Assembly: GCA_900553935.1 (NCBI GenBank)
Contig: USFK01000102.1
Span: forward strand, 1-5,975
Direction: 5' to 3'
Length of the DNA: 5,975 bases
Origin: an uncultured Collinsella sp.
GTDB lineage: Bacteria > Actinomycetota > Coriobacteriia > Coriobacteriales > Coriobacteriaceae
A program made the translations under genes and the position numbers. Shown piece by piece: positions 5,048 through 5,975 of this stretch; positions within the stretch are counted from its first letter, which is position 1, and each line of letters opens with the position of its first letter. Below the pieces are notes generated by a model that ran no database searches, was not told the DNA's origin, and saw only the letters and a list, made by a program, of their open reading frames with translations.

Positions 5048-5062
5048 CAAATGGGACATTTG
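5048..5062. promoter_or_regulatory. Candidate operator upstream of the MarR gene
   Basis: CAAATGGGACATTTG has perfect 6-bp arms around GGA, about 75 bases before the MarR start. MarR proteins bind short palindromes as dimers and often repress their own promoters, so this could be an autoregulatory site. The arms are short and A/T-rich, so chance is possible. Confidence 0.35.
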
Positions 5063-5084
5063 GGTATGGGTGTTGCCTCGTGCG

Positions 5085-5106
5085 GCTAAGATGTTTACCC
5101 GTTAGC
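5085..5106 (+). promoter_or_regulatory. Candidate MarR-gene promoter with overlapping inverted repeat
   Basis: TAAGAT at 5087-5092 resembles a -10 box but has no good -35 at normal spacing. It lies within GCTAA (5085-5089) and TTAGC (5102-5106), a 5-bp inverted repeat with a 12-base spacer. If real, a dimer bound here would cover the promoter. Confidence 0.3.
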
Positions 5107-5135
5107 ATCATGTAAGCGAAAGGCGGTCGTCTCCC

Positions 5136-5585
5136 ATGCAGCAGAACGACGAGACACGTTTCGAGGACTTTGTCGGACTGATCAGCGGGCTCTACAAGGA
5201 GATCCAGCGCATTAAGACATCCGAGGGCGCAAGGCTGGGCCTCAAGGGCTCCGACGTTATGTGCCTGTACTATCTTGAGCGCAGCAAGGACGGCCTGACT
5301 GGCGCTGACCTGGCTCGCATGGCAGGTGTGACCCGTGCCGCCGTCTCGCGCACGCTCGCGCATCTGGAGGAGGGCGGCTACGTCGAGGTCGACGACTCGG
5401 GTGATGCGGCCGTTAAGTATCGTGCCCCGGTGCGCCTGACCGCTCTGGGCGGCGAGAGCATGAGCGAGGCGGACCGCATCATTCGCGAGGTGCTCGACAC
5501 CACCGGTAAGGCTATGGGTGTGGAGCAGCGCGAGCAGATGTATGCGTCGCTGCGTACGATTCTCAACACCCTGCGTGAGATCTAA
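5136..5585 (+). CDS. MarR-family transcriptional regulator
   Basis: This 149-residue protein has the size and layout of MarR regulators: dimerisation helices at both ends and a winged helix-turn-helix in the middle. The first helix of the DNA-binding part follows LGLKGSDV (34-41). Helix-turn-helix residues 55-79 read TGADLARMAGVTRAAVSRT and onward, with the recognition helix near 66-79. GYVEVDD (81-87) leads into the wing with the charged stretch to about Arg97, and RLTALGGE (100-107) is the usual linker after the wing. The C-terminal helix ends in LREI. The ATG at 5136 follows AAAGGCGG by nine bases, a modest binding site. The ligand cannot be read from the sequence. The DegV-type gene begins 119 bases downstream on the same strand. 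MarR regulators near fatty-acid genes are known in other bacteria (FabT), so control of degV is possible but unproven. Confidence 0.93.
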   Translation: MQQNDETRFEDFVGLISGLYKEIQRIKTSEGARLGLKGSDVMCLYYLERSKDGLTGADLARMAGVTRAAVSRTLAHLEEGGYVEVDDSGDAAVKYRAPVRLTALGGESMSEADRIIREVLDTTGKAMGVEQREQMYASLRTILNTLREI

Positions 5586-5704
5586 GGCCGCCAAGGCATT
5601 TGCTTCCCATTAAAAACTGCATAGTCCCGTTTGAGCGCGTATGCCGTGCCGGGGCATTGCTGTCAAAATTCCCCGCGCGGGACCTGCGCAAGAAAGGATT
5701 CGTT
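5586..5704 (+). promoter_or_regulatory. Gap between the MarR and DegV genes with degV ribosome binding site
   Basis: No terminator with a T-run follows the MarR gene, so read-through into degV is possible. CATAGT at 5620-5625 is a weak -10-like hexamer; TTGCTT at 5600-5605 is only 14 bases upstream of it. Small palindromes occur at 5641-5657 (ATGCC/GGCAT arms) and 5672-5681 (CCCGCGCGGG). AGAAAGGA at 5691-5698 lies six bases before ATG at 5705 and clearly sets the degV start. Confidence 0.4.
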
Positions 5705-5975
5705 ATGTCCGTCCGCATTATTACCGATTCCGCAAGCGATATGTCGCCGGCGGAGCACCCCGCTCTGCGTGTTCTGCCGCTGTCCGTCACCTTTGGCACC
5801 GATGTGTATATGGATGGCGTCGACATCGATCACCAGCGCTTTTACGAGATGCTTGTGGAGCGCGATGAGCTGCCCAAGACCGGTCAGGTCAACCCGTACG
5901 CCTTTTCGCAGGCGATTGCCGAAGCGCGTGAGGCCGGCGATGAGGCCGTGATTATTACCGTGGGCGCCAAGCTCT
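5705..5975 (+). CDS. DegV-family fatty-acid-binding protein, N-terminal part (cut by window edge)
   Basis: Ninety codons are visible and the frame is still open at the right edge; family members are usually about 280-300 residues. The start MSVRIITDSASDM carries the family hallmark ITDSASD (6-12). It is followed by PLSVTFG (25-31), Y-M-D-G-V-D-I (35-41), FYEML (46-50) and PKTGQ (57-61), where the Thr matches the fatty-acid-contacting position of the common PKTSQP motif. DegV/FakB proteins hold a fatty acid in the cytosol. In Gram-positive bacteria they present it to the kinase FakA, which makes acyl-phosphate for phospholipid synthesis. The Gly-Gln-Val-Asn after the Thr departs from the usual Ser-Gln-Pro. 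AGAAAGGA six bases upstream supports the start. Whether this copy works with a FakA cannot be judged here. Confidence 0.95.
   Translation, partial: MSVRIITDSASDMSPAEHPALRVLPLSVTFGTDVYMDGVDIDHQRFYEMLVERDELPKTGQVNPYAFSQAIAEAREAGDEAVIITVGAKL

Noticed and set aside
5672..5681. Palindrome CCCGCGCGGG before degV as an operator or terminator
   Set aside because: It is short and GC-only, has no loop or T-run, and is easily explained by base composition.

Overview
The window looks like chromosomal DNA from a high-GC, Gram-positive gut anaerobe of the Coriobacteriia, most likely Collinsella or a close relative. This rests on GC-rich codon use, Shine-Dalgarno sequences of the AGAAAGGA and AAAGGAGG type, an ATP-type PEP carboxykinase, and short GGGGACAGGC-type extragenic palindromes between genes. 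The taxon is an inference from style; no rRNA or other marker gene is present.

Layout, left to right. Positions 1-100 may hold the last codons of a rightward gene. Positions 101-390 are a noncoding, less GC-rich gap containing perfect 13-bp inverted repeats that bound a 123-bp segment. Positions 391-1965 (minus strand) encode a 12-helix polysaccharide flippase-like membrane protein with a long charged N-terminus and a probable TTG start. Positions 1966-2344 form a divergent intergenic region with a cluster of GGGAC-core repeats, then two perfect palindromes that could be operators. Positions 2345-4015 (plus) encode ATP-dependent PEP carboxykinase (pckA), followed by a terminator made from an extragenic palindrome. 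Positions 4072-4242 hold a probable promoter and a compact structured leader or small RNA containing a 21-bp hairpin and a T-run. Positions 4243-4962 encode a stand-alone B3/B4 (PheRS beta editing-like) domain protein, closed by an inverted copy of the same palindromic terminator. Positions 5136-5585 encode a MarR-family regulator with candidate operators upstream. From 5705 to the right edge is the start of a DegV-family fatty-acid-binding protein.

The genes do not form one pathway. PEP carboxykinase links PEP and oxaloacetate in central metabolism. The flippase-like protein belongs to envelope polysaccharide export. The B3/B4 protein suggests tRNA quality control. MarR and DegV are a regulator next to a possible fatty-acid uptake protein, and DegV could be a MarR target. 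Each gene appears to be its own transcription unit, given the terminator-like hairpins after pckA and the B3/B4 gene.

I see no clear new multi-gene system, CRISPR array, transposase or toxin pair. The most interesting material is noncoding: the structured leader before the B3/B4 gene, the same palindrome used in both orientations as a terminator, the GGGAC repeat cluster, and the inverted-repeat element at 188-310.
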